From positions 1-64,000 of the forward strand of contig QANT01001752.1 in assembly GCA_003254885.1 (NCBI GenBank): a DNA stretch of 64,000 nt, in the 5' to 3' direction. This document shows positions 1 to 13,300 of this stretch, piece after piece. Within the stretch, counting starts at the first letter, position 1; each line of letters starts with the position of its first letter. The notes under the pieces are model-generated. The model saw only the letters and a program-made list of their open reading frames with translations. It had not been told where the DNA came from and searched no databases. This DNA comes from Purshia tridentata. Its lineage: Eukaryota; Streptophyta; Magnoliopsida; Rosales; Rosaceae. The position numbers and the translations under genes were made by a program.

Positions 1-2272
1 TAAAAATAAAAAACACCTCAAAAGGTGGAGAAAGTAAGGATAATTTATTAAAAAATAAAAATATAAAAAAACACATAATATAAATTTAAATGGACATGTG
101 CAGAGCACGTGCCAAAAGTCTAGTAGAAATAAATACATGTAATTTGCAAAATAACATTGAAAGACCAAAATTGTTAATGAATAAAAATCCAAGGATCAAA
201 ATTGGAATTTTGAAACCATAAGGATCAAATTTGTTTTTCGTGTAAAACACAAGGATCAAAAATGTAATTAACCCATCCTTTTGGCTAACAATATTAATAT
301 TCAACCTCAAGAATCAAATAGACCCAAAAGTTAATATGGGTAAAATATTTTTCTGTCCTAAAATTTTTTCAATAGGTGAAGGCCTATAGGGAAAGGGAAG
401 GGCAAAACAATTAAAATTGGTATAATGTAATTAATATTACCATTGTTTTGAAAAATGGACAGGGTTGGTTGGGAAAGTATCATGATTAAGAAAGGGCATG
501 TTACAAGAATGTCCACTTTCCTTGATTAATTTTGTTTTTTGTCCAGCCAACCAATGAATAGACAATTCATTTCAATCTCTATTCCAATGAACCAAGCATT
601 GCTTTAGTGCCAAGCCCACCTGTTTCGACGAAATATTTGCATATATAATAACATATTGACACTTGACCACTATAATATACGTAAAAAAAGTTATAGAATA
701 TGTTGGTTTTTCTTATTATATTTGGCAACTTGGTCGTATAATAAGAAAACTTTGCCTAAAAATAATATAAATTGTTTGTTTGTCTTGGTCCTCTTGGCGG
801 TGGAGATCCAGACCTTGGACCTTGGGTAACTTGGGTGGTGGTTGAACCACCCATTTGGTGTTTTGGGGACTGACCATACATACAAGAGAACAATGCATTG
901 TGATTACTGAGTCGTGACTCGTGACTTGTAAGTGTGAGACTCACAACGCGTGTTCTCATATTGCCCTGCGGCCCAGCATTTGCCATGTGCATGGAATGAA
1001 ACTCATGGGTTGAATTTCAGATCAATTTGTTTTACTTGTCAATAATAGTCAAATTATTTTTTAAAATTTTTAATACGAAGGAATGAGGATTTTAATTTTA
1101 GTCCTTTCTCAATAATGTAAGACATGAAATATCACTAAAATAACAGTTAATTGGTGATAATAGTCAGTTTTCTTTTTGATTACTTAATTGTCCTTTGTGA
1201 GTTTTATACTCATAACTTACATATTGATTTCTCCGCATATGGTTAGTTTTTTCTCTTTTCTATGAATATTAATGACCAATTCATTAGTGGAAATTTAAGT
1301 AACTTAATTCGTACCCCAAAGGAAAGCTCGAACCACTTCCACTAGAAAGGTCTATGTATATTCTAAACCAACATGATGAGGTATGAGGAAAAATTGGCAA
1401 AATAACCCCCAAATAATTCCAATTTGTCTTGTCCAATTGTTTATTTCTTCCATAACATGACTACTTATATAATCAATCTGTCATCTTATACCTCTAAGGG
1501 ACTTAATATGAGGGAAGACACATTTAAAACTTTGATTTACTTTAATAAATTATTAATTTCACAATTATACTAAATCCAATCATTAAACAGGTCGTCTCTT
1601 ATGTATTGCTCATGTTGAGTCTCTTTTTTTTTTTGAGTCTCTTAAATAAGCTAAACTATATATAGTGTATAATATATACATGTAATGTGCAATTAGCAGC
1701 AAGCTACATAATATGTCATAGCACTCTTCTTTCTTCAATTCCTATTGATTTTTCAACGTTTTTATAAGAACCCAACAACGCAGAAAGACTTCAAAGAATA
1801 AGAGACTCATGACCAAGTCTAATAGAGTCATGAACCGGTCAAAAAACGCCTTGTCCGCAAGGCGTTGCTTGGAGCTTTAACCCGTCTCGTCTGGTTCCAT
1901 ATGAATTAATGTCGCCAGATGCAGGGACTTCGCCATGCGTTTATGGGTCCAACTTATTCTTCTTCTTCTTCATTTTAATTTTATGTTTTTGACCCTTTCA
2001 TAATTTACATGTTTTGTCTTGGAAACTGACAAGAATACCGTGCTAAAAAATGCAAGGACTTACTCATTCAAAGTAAAAAACCCACACAGCAAGCAAGGAA
2101 ATGGAAATAGGCATGTCCTCTTCCAAGAAAAAAGAGGGTATAAAAAAGTTGCCACAGCATGAGAACCCATTAACTTTTATCAGGCGATATCTACACGTGT
2201 TGAGACTGAGACTCAGATTCATTCTTCATTCTTACAATATATTTTTAACCAATATAATTAGTAGATATATTG
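1..2272. other. Intergenic, AT-rich, upstream of the Nudix gene
   Basis: No open reading frame here resembles a known protein. The short frames around 690-990 on the minus strand overlap each other in different registers and look like chance. The first 300 bases have repeated wording of the type seen in degraded plant interspersed repeats, but I cannot define ends or a family. The last 200 bases probably hold the promoter and 5' leader of the Nudix gene. A 78-codon frame at 2101-2337 overlaps the Nudix start in another register and would act as an upstream ORF only if the leader reaches that far. Confidence 0.5.
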
Positions 2273-5200
2273 ATGCAGAGGTTCAGAGGCGCCACCAAAG
2301 TAGTGTTGATGCCATACCCTACTTCTTCAGCAAATAAAGTCTCTCCAGCGTTTTCTTCTCGTGTATCCCATCATTTACTTCCAAAGAGGCCTTCTCTTGG
2401 AACTGTTTCACCCTCCTGCCTTGGGTTTCCCAAAGGTATGGTTTAAACTTTCAACGTGTTTGGTCCTTTATTTATGCCATTGATGTAGTTGTTAATTTCA
2501 TGCATCTGAAAAAAAGTAATGTTGGACTCACTATATGATATGTTACACGTATTGAATTAGAAATAAACGAGGTTAGTAGTGAGCTCTTATTATTATTTGG
2601 TGAAATTTGGTCAACAATTTGATCTAGGCAACAATACTTTGTTGGAATTATAGTCCATTTTGTATGGCGGTGTCCATCACCTTGTCAAAATTTGTGTTCA
2701 CAATTATAATCAAAGAAGATAATGAGTATAATAAACCAAAGCTTGGCGCTTAGTATGTATGGACAGCTCTTTGGGGTGTAGAATACCATGATACCATCTG
2801 CTATTGAGTCATTGGTGTTAATTATTTATGGGTGGCGGACCTGGCGGTCAGAAAAATGAAGAGACTGGCTTACTTCTTTTAGTATTTCTTTCTGTCTTGG
2901 GCATTTGCAATAGCCTATAGGTGAGTTGGTTTCGGAGTGGCTGATTGAAGTAAAAAGCTACTTGATTGACTTCGCTTTTTTCCTCAGACCAGAAAGATAA
3001 AGCTCCTTTCTTGGTTCAGGCCATGTCTGTTTCAACAAGTTCATCTTCTGCTGCAAACCAAGTGAGCATGGCTGAAAATGGGGTTGAGCAAATTCAATTA
3101 CTCAGTGCAGTTGAGGATTTACATGGTGGTGTTGTTGTAGACATGAAGGATCAGCCTATGGATTCTGAGGTTTTTGCCTCTTTGCTAAAAGCTTCGATTT
3201 CACAATGGAGGCAAAAAGTAACTTTTTTATTTTATTGTTTATTTTTTTCAATTTCATCAGTTTTTTGGGTTTCTGGTGTTCACTTGATGTAAGGTTGCTG
3301 CAAATCTTGTAATTTGTAGGGGAAGAAGGGGGTTTGGATCAAATTGCCCATTGAACTTTCACATCTTGTTGATGCTGTAGTGAAGGTATTTTTATAAATT
3401 CTATTGGTACTGATCAAAGATTGAAATTCTCACTACTGTATTGGTAATATTATGCTACCTATGGCTTTTTTTGCTGCTGTGTGCAGGAAGGATTCAGGTA
3501 CCACCATGCTGAACCAGATTACTTAATGCTTGTAAAATGGATTCCTGAAACTGTTGATACTCTTCCTGCAAATGCCTCTCACCGGGTGGGGATTGGTGCG
3601 TTTGTCATGAACAATAAGAAAGAGGTATTCCTTCTGAATTTAGTTCTGATTTGCTTAGTGTTCTAAACATGGCATCAAGAATGAAAGTTCAACTCTTAAA
3701 CATATTACTTTTGTGTTTCTAATATTGCTGGTGTCTGAGGCCACTATTTAACCTCCTACTTTAAATAGATTTTCTAACCAAGAATTGATCTTTTATGTAC
3801 CTAACTGTGGACTTGTTAGCTTCTAGAGCAGATTATTGTATTCATTCATGTTTCAACTTCCAACTATATCTAAAATTTGGTTTGGTCAGCAGGCCATTCC
3901 ATGATGCCCAACACCCTACTCCAGTGTCTTTGACTTTTTCTTTTTGGGATGAGTGACAATTTATTCAACCAAAGCAACTGCATAGCAGACTATAAAAACT
4001 AGCATCATAAGCTGCAAACAACACTAGAACAACCTAAGTACCAAACTAAACAGATATAAACAGAGGATAACAATCATTGAAGAAAATTTATAGGCAGACC
4101 CCATTCCCTACAGAGATTCTTCTATTGAATTTTGTATCCTCTTGTAAGATATAATCTTTATTCGAATGTCTTGCATGACTCACAAGACCTTGTGACTAGA
4201 ATCTAACCTCAATCAGCTTGGTTGTAAGGGCCTGTTTGGCACTGTTTCTTAGAAGCGCTTTTGCTCGAAGCGGTTCTGCAAAAAAGCACATACAAGTTTT
4301 TATAAAAATTACATGTAATTCATGCAAAAGTACTTGAAGTGCTTCTTGATGAAAACACATGTCAGGTGCTTCTCAAAAAACCACTTAAAAGCGCTTTTAT
4401 AATGCAAAAGCACTTATGTATATTTCTACCCAATGATACCAAAAGCGCTTTTACTAATCTTAAAGCACTTTTAGCAATTTTAAAAGCATTGCTAAACAGG
4501 CCCTAAAATTTACATGGAGTCAATCCTTGCTGGAGGTCATATCCATTCCATTGCCCATCTACAAGAACACTGGAAGCTTTAGCTTTTTCCAGAGCTAGCT
4601 GCCTCCTAGATTCCATAATTATCTATGAGAGGACCATCCATGTGTCAGTTCCATACCAACGATATATACTTATATAGTACTGCCATCCCCTGCATAATGC
4701 TCATAAACTGTCTAGCTTCCAATCTTAAGACGAGCAGTTAAAACTTTAAAGGAAAGTTTCTTTTAATATATATACTAGATGCATACTCCTTCGACATCTG
4801 CATCCACAATTAAAAGTTGTAAGTTAGAAGTAGGATTGGCTGCATGTTTCTTTTAAGCACTTATACTTCAGTACTTTGCCCTCATTCTAAGTACTTTTGT
4901 AAGTTTCTTATGTTGAAATCTCTTTTTACAGCATTATGCTTCCATTGATGTGTACTTTGTCTACTAATATTATTCGTTTGGTAGGTGCTTGTGGTTCAGG
5001 AGATCAGTGGCAGATTCAAAGATACAGGTGTATGGAAGATGCCAACTGGGGTTGTTAATGAAGTGAGTACATACAAGAGCAGACCTCTCATCAAGTTCTT
5101 AATAAATATTTGGCATTATCTTCTAGCCATTGATAAAAAGAAAATTTCCATCCACAGGGTGAAGATATATGTGCAGCTGCAGTTAGAGAAGTTAAAGAAG

Positions 5201-5975
5201 AGACAGGAGTAAGTGATAACTGATTGGATATAGTATCAGTAAACAGGCTATCAAATCCCAAAAGTAAACATAATACCCTTTTTTTTCCTTTTTTTTTTAT
5301 GACAGATTGAGACAGAATTTGTGGAAATTTTAGCATTTAGGTGAGAAACTTGCCTCCAACTAAAGAATTCTTCTATGCATTTATAGATATCTGTGTTTAG
5401 TTTGAGTTCACTGAAGTCATCAGTTATCATGCATATAATATTATATAATTCACATGCTGTTATTCATTTTCAATATGCCCATCTTTCTCCATCTCTCTAC
5501 AGGCAAAGCCACAAGTCATTCTTTCGAAAATCAGATTTGTTTTTCGTTTGTATGTTAAAACCACAATCCTTTGACATCCAGAAGCAGAATTTAGAGATTG
5601 CAGCAGCCCAGGTAATATCTGGTGGATGAAAAATCTATCATAGCATATAATGATTAGTTTACCTTAAAACTGTTCGGATGGCAGAAAAGATGGCTTGTTG
5701 TCTCTTCTAAATGTTACATAGCATCACTCAATGTAAGCTATTCTAAAGTGTTATCTTTTGTCAATTGTTTTCAGTGGATGCCGGTTGGGGACTATGGAGC
5801 TCAACCCTTTGTCAAACAAAACAAACTCTTTGATTATGTGGTAGAAATATGCTTGGCAAAATCAGATAAGGACTACGCCGGTTTTACTCCACTGCGTACA
5901 ACTACATCCTCTGGAAAAACAAGCTACTTGTACTTCAACAAACGGGACATGGGTAACCTACTGACTTCTGGTTAG
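2273..5975 (+). CDS. Nudix hydrolase (NUDT2/7/10-like), nine coding exons
   Basis: Predicted coding exons are 2273-2435, 2988-3217, 3320-3385, 3487-3624, 4985-5062, 5158-5208, 5306-5340, 5503-5611 and 5775-5975. All have GT-AG borders and consistent phase, giving 356 residues. The Nudix box (G-x5-E-x7-REVKEETGI) spans about residues 221-243 and is split between exons 5 and 6. All its metal-binding glutamates are present. Upstream, exons 3-4 carry the plant NUDT-type region (EGFRYHHAEPDY), and the C-terminal exon has the KLFDYVVEICLAKSD stretch. Family members of this type hydrolyse ADP-ribose, NADH or related nucleotide diphosphates in Arabidopsis. The substrate here is inferred, not shown. 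The first exon adds a basic, Ser-rich 54-residue N-terminus resembling a plastid transit peptide. An internal ATG in exon 2 (MSVSTSSSS) could give a cytosolic form. Intron 4 is long (1.36 kb) and holds a MITE. Confidence 0.88.
4228..4503. mobile_element. Tourist-like (PIF/Harbinger) MITE in Nudix intron 4
   Basis: A 276-bp element begins GGGCCTGTTTGGCA and ends TGCTAAACAGGCCC, which are near-perfect terminal inverted repeats. It is flanked on both sides by TAA (4225-4227 and 4504-4506), the 3-bp target-site duplication expected of PIF/Harbinger-derived MITEs. Inside are several short inverted motifs of the AAGCGCTTTT type, giving strong folding potential. There is no coding capacity. It lies wholly inside the intron, away from either splice site. 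Confidence 0.75.
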
Positions 5976-7508
5976 CAGCTGTACAAAGCTTGACCCAACT
6001 CCATAACATATATGCAACAGCAGTTCCTGTGCATCTCAATTGTAGTTAAATTTGATGCCTTAAAAGTTGAAGGAATGTCAATAATGGTTCCTGCATATAT
6101 TATATTCATGTCTTTTATATAACTGTATACAGTGAAATTCTAATGTTTTCATTACTGCAAGCTTATGAAAACTATATGTGCCATATTCTCTGGCTTTAAT
6201 ATAATAAATATATAAGTCGTTCATTCCATTTTATTTTTGTCATTGTTTGAGATCCATTCAAGTTTACACCTTGCATTACTGATTCTGTAGGGACTTCATG
6301 CCCATATGGCCTAAATGTTCTTCCCCCAGTTGCACTACACCTTTTTTTAAGGGATAAAACTCTTAATTTATCTTAATTCATCTTAATTCTAAGTTCTAAC
6401 CCATTTTTCTGTCTCTTTCACCACTTTCATACGTGTTTTCACTTATGACTCTAGCTTCACAACAACACAACTTGAATAACATATCATATATTCAATATTC
6501 ATATAGTCCAACAAATAAGCAATACTCTTTTGTTTTCTGAATATTTTTAATCTTATCTGTATCCTACAATAAAATATACACTTCTTTACAGCGACTAAAA
6601 CCTGCTAAATGGTTTTAATACAAATTGCGCATGCCTTCGAGTCCTTGACATGATGACCCAGGTTTGATTTATTAAAATTTTTTTATTGGGGTATAATCTG
6701 TTATCTATCTGTACACGAAAACAAAATGGTAAAAGGCTCTAATGAAAAAGTCAAAAAACTAAAGAAAAGAAAAGAAAAAGAATGTTCAATCCTTCCAGGG
6801 GAGGTAAAGACTGGTTTCAAATATAAAATATAAATGGAACTGTGGGTGGAAAAGACTGAATGGGTATTCCATTCATTTCCAGATAAACATACTTCATCAA
6901 ACCACCTTGACATTTGTTTGTTTTTTAAGAAATACCACCTTGAATTTATTATGAACAAGGCACGTCGATCTCATGCCTTAATCTCAATTTATATTAAAGT
7001 ATTCATTATTAATCAATGAAGACAATAAAAGCAAAATGAATGGGATCATTGATGCACAGAATGACGCATTGAGTAAGGTACAACTTGAAATTTTTGGCTC
7101 ATAATGGTGGCATAAGTTCATAAATGTGGGACTGTGCGCAACAATACAAAATAATAAAAATATGATATATATTAAAAAAATATAAAATTACCCTCAAGGA
7201 TTTTATCTTTTTATTAAAGTGTTAAGGCACTTAACATTGTCACATCACATCACATGAAGAGTCCTACAAAGTTTTTCCCGTAACCATGTCGAAACATATA
7301 AAACTTGCCAAGATAACATAAGAAAACCTCGAAACATTTGTCCTCCTTCAACGAAATATTAACAGCCTGAGCCAGTCAGGCATATATATATATATATATA
7401 AGCAGTAGTACTCTAGTAGACGTAGTTGGGAAACCTAGTGAGCCATCTACAAGCTCTCTCTACTCCTCTGTTCTATTAACAGTCATTTCCAGACTTCCTG
7501 TTCCAGCC
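5976..7508. other. Intergenic spacer, Nudix 3' side to kelch promoter
   Basis: The first few hundred bases are probably the Nudix 3' UTR. The rest is AT-rich with no supportable gene. An (AT)n run lies at about 7382-7400, some 110 bases before the kelch ATG, inside its likely promoter or leader. Confidence 0.5.
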
Positions 7509-9456
7509 ATGGCTGTGGAGCAAGGCAAGTGGATCAAGGTCTGTTCTCTTCTTCCTTACAACTTCTGCTTCTGATCATCATTATCTTGCAAATAAAGATT
7601 TAATCTTTTTTCATTTTCTTTCGAACCCAATTTAATTATTTTGCTTTTAATGTGTTTGGTTTAAACATGGTAGGTACTTTATCAGCTGATCTTGGGTTTT
7701 CCCATTTCCTTCAAATCAATGAAATACTTGAAAAAGCTTCCATTAATTGATTTATAGGGTATACCTGCACATCAATTTTAAGTTTTAATAGATTGGATTA
7801 GACTCTTTACTTTTTTATTTACTAATTTAGATCTACTGCATATTATAATGTGTGATCACAATTTGGTATATCTCTTTGCAGTAAGATGTTACTCTGATGC
7901 TAACATATATGAATAAATGCTTACTATTCATAACATGATTTTTTTATTTGTTTTTGTGTTTGTTGTTTTCATTAGCAATTTTTTTTAATAATAATAATAA
8001 TTAGCAAATTATTATTTATGTCATATTTTTGTTGCTAACATTAATAAAGCCACTGAAAATTTCTTCTGGGTTTGTCAAAATTTTTCTTCTTCAGAAAAAG
8101 AAAAGAAAAACATTTCTTTTGGTTTGGATTATCACATGGGTGTTATTAATAATAGTAAAACGATTCTATTGGGACTCCAACAAATGTTCTTAATTATTAT
8201 TTTTTACTTATCCAATAATTTTTGTTTTAAATTTTTTACTCCTACCTGCTTATCCTCCTTTCCCTCATCCTTATTGATTGGTCAGTAATTGCTCATAACT
8301 GCATAATAAATTATTTTTCTTCAAAATCTTAGATGTTTGAGGAAAAAAGTTGAAAATATAAACTACTAAGAGAAAGATATGAAAATTTTAAGAGCAAATT
8401 AAGAAAGATATGATACAAATTGTTTTATTCACTACAAAATTTATTTTAACAAACACTTCTAATTTGCATTTGTAAATCTTTGTGTTGCGTCAGCTTGATC
8501 AAAAGGGAACCGGGCCTGGAGCAAGAAGCTCACATGCCATCACCCTAGTAGGACAAAAGGCCTATGCATTTGGTGGTGAATTCAAGCCACGTGTCCCGGT
8601 CGACAACAAGCTCCACATATTCAACCTCAAAGAGCTGACGTGGTCTGCAATCACTGGAACCGGTGATGTCCCACCGCCACGTGTCGGTGTGACAATGGCA
8701 GCTGTTGGAGAAACCATTTATGTGTTTGGTGGCAGGGACAAGGAACACAAGGAACTGAATGAGCTCTATTCATTTGACACATCCACAAACAAGTGGACCC
8801 TCATTTCTAGTGGGGACACGGGACCACCTCACCGGAGCTACCATTCGGTGACGGCTGACGACCGCCACGTTTATATTTTCGGTGGTTGCGGGGACACCGG
8901 CCGCCTTAATGATCTATGGGCTTACGACGTTGTGGATCAAAAGTGGATCGAATACCCAAAACCAGGGGACAATTTGAAGGGGAGAGGTGGGCCTGGGCTC
9001 TTAGCGGCCCAAGATAAAATATGGGTTGTGTATGGCTTTGCTGGAGAGGAAGTGGATGATGTACACACTTTTGATCCAGCCCATGGAAAGTGGGCCCAAG
9101 TTGAGACAATTGGCGAGAAACCAACAGCTCGAAGCGTATTTTCTACGGTCGCGATTGGGAAATACATAATCGTATACGGTGGAGAAGTGGACCCCAGCGA
9201 CCAAGGTCACATGGGTGCGGGAAAATTCGCTGCTGAGCTGTACGCATTGGACACGGAGTCATTGGTGTGGAAGCGATGGGATGATGGGCCGGACTCGGGC
9301 CATCATCCTGGGCCTCGCGGGTGGTGTGCATTTTCTCGCGGGCAATGGGATGGGCAAGTGGGTCTTTTGGTGTATGGCGGGAATTCACCAAGTAATGAAC
9401 GGCTTGATGACATTTTCATTTTCACTCCTTATTTGGAAGCAGATGGTAATAAATAA
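7509..9456 (+). CDS. Kelch-repeat protein, At3g07720-like (nitrile-specifier lineage)
   Basis: Two coding exons, 7509-7538 and 8494-9456, are joined in phase 0 across a 955-bp intron. They give 330 residues beginning MAVEQGKWIK. Six kelch blades can be followed by their glycine doublets or nearby equivalents (AFGGEF, VFGGRD, IFGGCG, VVYGFA, VYGGEV, VYGGNS), so the protein should form a six-bladed propeller. From memory it is very close to Arabidopsis At3g07720, 329 residues. Brassicales epithiospecifier, thiocyanate-forming and nitrile-specifier proteins are thought to derive from this type. A presumed metal-site region is visible as GGEVDPSDQGHMGAG, with acidic residues and His but not the exact E-x3-D-x3-H spacing I recall for specifiers. 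Rosaceae do not make glucosinolates, so a nitrile-specifier reaction is unlikely. The native role is unknown; a soluble cytosolic protein is inferred from the lack of a signal or membrane segment. Confidence 0.9.
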
Positions 9457-10301
9457 ATAATTAGATTGCACATGTGATTGTTGTGAGTGATGGTGTTAAT
9501 TTCAATTGCGCACGTGTTGCTGAAAATTAAAGTATGGGTTACGTTATGTATGTATGTAAAATAAGACCCAGGACTTTGTGCATGTTGGATAGGTTGTGTT
9601 TCTAATTTTTTGAAGTCGTTTGTATTCGTTAATATTCAATAGTTAATGTATTTGTATGTCATATTGTATAGTAGAATTCTCCCACTTCATAGTTCATATT
9701 GACAGCTAAATTCCCATATAATCAATCCCAGATTCCCACCCCAGACATAATTTTATGGGTCAATTGGGTTTTTTAATATAAGAAAAAAAGGATTACACAC
9801 CTAATTATTATTTTTTGCCTGATGATTACACACCTAATTATTGGATGGTCCTTTTAGTAATGACCATCTGAAAGTCAGAGTGAGCCCACAGAAAAATGGG
9901 TAAGTTTAGTTTAGTACCTGGAGGCTGGATGTACATCTATCCGAAAGTCAGAGCAAGTAACAGAAATAATGCTACTCAAAAAGAAAAGAAGAATGTTCCA
10001 TTATTGTTTGTTTGAGTTATTTCCTTTCAAGGTTCAGCTTCTTCTATGTTTGGTGGTGGTTGGGGACATAATTGTGGCTTCAGAATTGCAGTTATTTGTC
10101 AGCTTTCAACTTAGAAGGGTCGTTATATAAGACCAATATTTCTATGAATTTTCTTGGATCATGATATATCCTAGATATATACTTTAACATTTCCAGGACC
10201 AACAATTCAGATTGATTCTGATTATTTTGTCTTAGAAAAATACAAGAAAGCTTGTAAGCAGCTTTCTTTGTGTCTGTCTTGATCTACACGATTAAACGAG
10301 C
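9457..10301. other. Intergenic spacer with short direct repeats
   Basis: No gene seen. A short direct repeat (GATTACACACCTAATTATT) occurs at 9791 and 9824, with a 33-base period. A second near-repeat (GAAAGTCAGAG) occurs around 9870 and 9942. The last 200 bases probably hold the promoter and 5' leader of the G6PD-like gene. Confidence 0.5.
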
Positions 10302-13300
10302 ATGGCTATGCGTTTGGGACCTTGTTCCTCCTTTCTTGCACCCTCTTCATTCAAGCATGATGCTTTACCAACAAGAAGGTTCTTTGGGACATGGGTTTCT
10401 CACAGAACTTCAAGAATTCAGCACAACAAGCATTTTGAGATCAGAGCTTCCAATGTGCAACCCGTGAATGTTGTTTCTTTGCAGGCTGCTGGTGAGTTCC
10501 TTTGCTTTTAATGTACCTGCCATTTTGAGGTTCATTCATACCACATCCCACTTTTGATAATTCTAATTTCTTCTGTTGCCTTTGGCAAATAGGAAACTGT
10601 TTGAGAATGTTTCTTTTAACTCATCTTTTCCCAATCAAACCAGACAAACATATTTTTTAAAGCTAAGCATATATAAAAAAATTTTTCTTGGAAATTGGAG
10701 TTGACATTCGTTTTAGAAATTTGTATGATGTTTGGTTAGCAAGAAAACAGAAAGTCCTCCAATCCTGAAGCTTCAACTTGTGCTCAATCTTGGATCCTGA
10801 TCAACTTGTTGTTTTATTTTGGTACCACAATTAAGAATTTTCTCTTTTTTTTACTTGATCTAGTGCAACTCTAATATCCCTTATAGTTAAGCTCTATATC
10901 CTATGGACATTGTCTAATTTTTAATACTTGATGGCTGTCCCAATACTGAACCCAAGTTTGGTTTGTGGACTAGGTCCTCCTGCAAATGTTCTGGCTGCCG
11001 AACATGTTGAAACTCCAGCTAAAGAGGAATTGATTCCCCTCTTGGAAACAGACAAAGAAGAGTTCACCCTCAGCATTGTAGTTGTAGGGGCTTCAGGGGA
11101 TCTTGCTAGAACGAAGATCTTCCCCGCTTTGTTCGCTCTTTTTTACGATGGTCACCTACCTCCGGTTACATTCTACACATTACTTTTTATATTCAAATCA
11201 TACACCCTGTTTTAATGCTGTTTTAGTACTTTGGTACTTGTGATTGCTTTACTGTATCTCTAAACCTTTCATTTCTTCTATTCAGAATTTTACAATCTAT
11301 GGTTATGCTCGGAGTGTGATGACTGATGTGGAGCTAAGGAATTTAATTATCAGAACCCTGACATGCAGAATCGATCATAGGTCTTTCATTTCTTCTCTCT
11401 ACAACTTTCTCATATGTGATTTTTTTTCATTGGTTATGTCTTGCATTTTGTGCTTACCAATATATTGTATACAGGGAGAATTGTAATGAAAAGATGAATC
11501 AGTTCTTACAGAGATGCTTTTACCATTCAGGCCAGTATAGCTCTGAGGAGCACTTTTTAGAATTGGACAACAAGCTGAGGGAAAAAGAGGTATCATCCTT
11601 ATAGGAAACCAGGATCTCTTTTATAAGTCCAAGTAATGGGATCTGAATGAAATAGTATAAAGATTAATTATAATAACTGTCAAGCTATATTGTTCATTTT
11701 CTTGCAATGCCTAAGTTTTATGTCAAAACTTCTTTCAGGCTGGAAAACGATCAAATAGGCTGTTTTACTTGGCAATACCCCCAAATGTGTTTGTGGATGT
11801 AACTAGATGTGCCAAGCATCGCGCTTCTTCAGAAAATGGGTGGACTCGAGTCATTGTTGAGAAGCCATTTGGTCGTGATGCAGAGTCATCCAGAGAGCTG
11901 AGCAGAACCTTAAAAAAATATCTAGCTGAAGATCAAATATTCAGGTAGACTATTCTGCATTTCTTTTTTATGACACATCTATGTAACACAAACATACAAA
12001 GACCCTGAGCTTTATTTCATGCCACTCTTTGGACAGAATTGACCATCACTTGGGTGAGGAGCTCGTGGAGAATCTCTTGGTACTTCGGTTCTCAAATCTG
12101 GTTTTCGAGCCTTTATGGTCCAGAAACTACATTCGCAATGTGCAGCTGATTTTTTCTGAAGATTATGGGACAGAGGGGAAAGGCAGGTTAGGTCAACACG
12201 TTCCCTAATCCCTACTGCTGATATATTCTGGTCAAATTATGTGATTCTGTCATTAAGAAATGTTGCCTAACTGTGCTACCTTCCTCCAGCTACTTCGATA
12301 ACTATGGCATCATCCGGGACATAATGCAAAATCATCTCCTGCAAATATTGGCACTGTTTGCAATGGACACACCTGTCAGCTTAGATGCTGAAGATATAAG
12401 GAATGAAAAGGTATTCAGTAAACTTGATCATGTTTGAAACTTAACTGATAATCATATTTTGATCATATGGTGATGACTGTTGTCATGACTGCCTATCAGG
12501 TTAAGGTTTTGCGTTCCATTAGACCTGTTGAGCTAAAAGACGTCGTTGTGGGTCAATATAAGGGCTATTCTGAAGGCAAAATTTCATACCCTTCTTATAC
12601 CGATGACCCAACTGTTTCAAACAACAGCCTCACACCAACTTATGCAGCAGCAACTCTCTTCATTAACAATTCGCGATGGGACGGAGTTCCAATCCTGATG
12701 GTGGCTGGCAAGGCCCTTCACTCAAAGAGGTTAGTATACTTTTCTTGGTGCACATGATCATCAGATCATGAGAATAGTTAATTTCTTGAAAATGCCCTTT
12801 TTTATTTTGGAATTGAAGAACAAACTGACCAATGCATAATGCATGTTGTTGCAATGAAAATGCAGGGCAGAAATCAGAGTTCAGTTCAGACATGTCCCAG
12901 GCAACTTGTATAATCGGAACTCTGGAACTGACTTGGATAAGACTACGAATGAGCTTGTGCTTCGCATACAACCTGACGAAGCAGTGTATCTAAAGGTTAA
13001 CAACAAGGTTCCTGGTCTTGGAATGAGACTGGATCGCAGTGACCTTAATTTGTTATATAAATCAAGGTAAGAGATGTGATCGACCATACAGAGGCATACT
13101 AATAGTAGCCTATATTTGGTTATGTTATATAATTAGGACAATGAAAATTTGAAGATAGGAGATTGAAACTTTGCCAATGAAGCTAGTAGTTTTGGTAGTC
13201 AAGTTTATTTCTGATCATGAGTTGCTTTGACTAAAACTGAATTAGTTTGTTTACTTGTGTATGAAGGTATCCAAGAGAGATCCCAGATGCATATGAGAGG

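Noticed and set aside
1-310. Repeat-like wording at the window start (GGATCAAA recurring)
   Set aside because: Too degraded and cut by the window edge; ends and family cannot be set.
691-992. Overlapping minus-strand small frames
   Set aside because: Three registers open over the same 300 bases, with Pro/Gln-rich chance composition and no motif.
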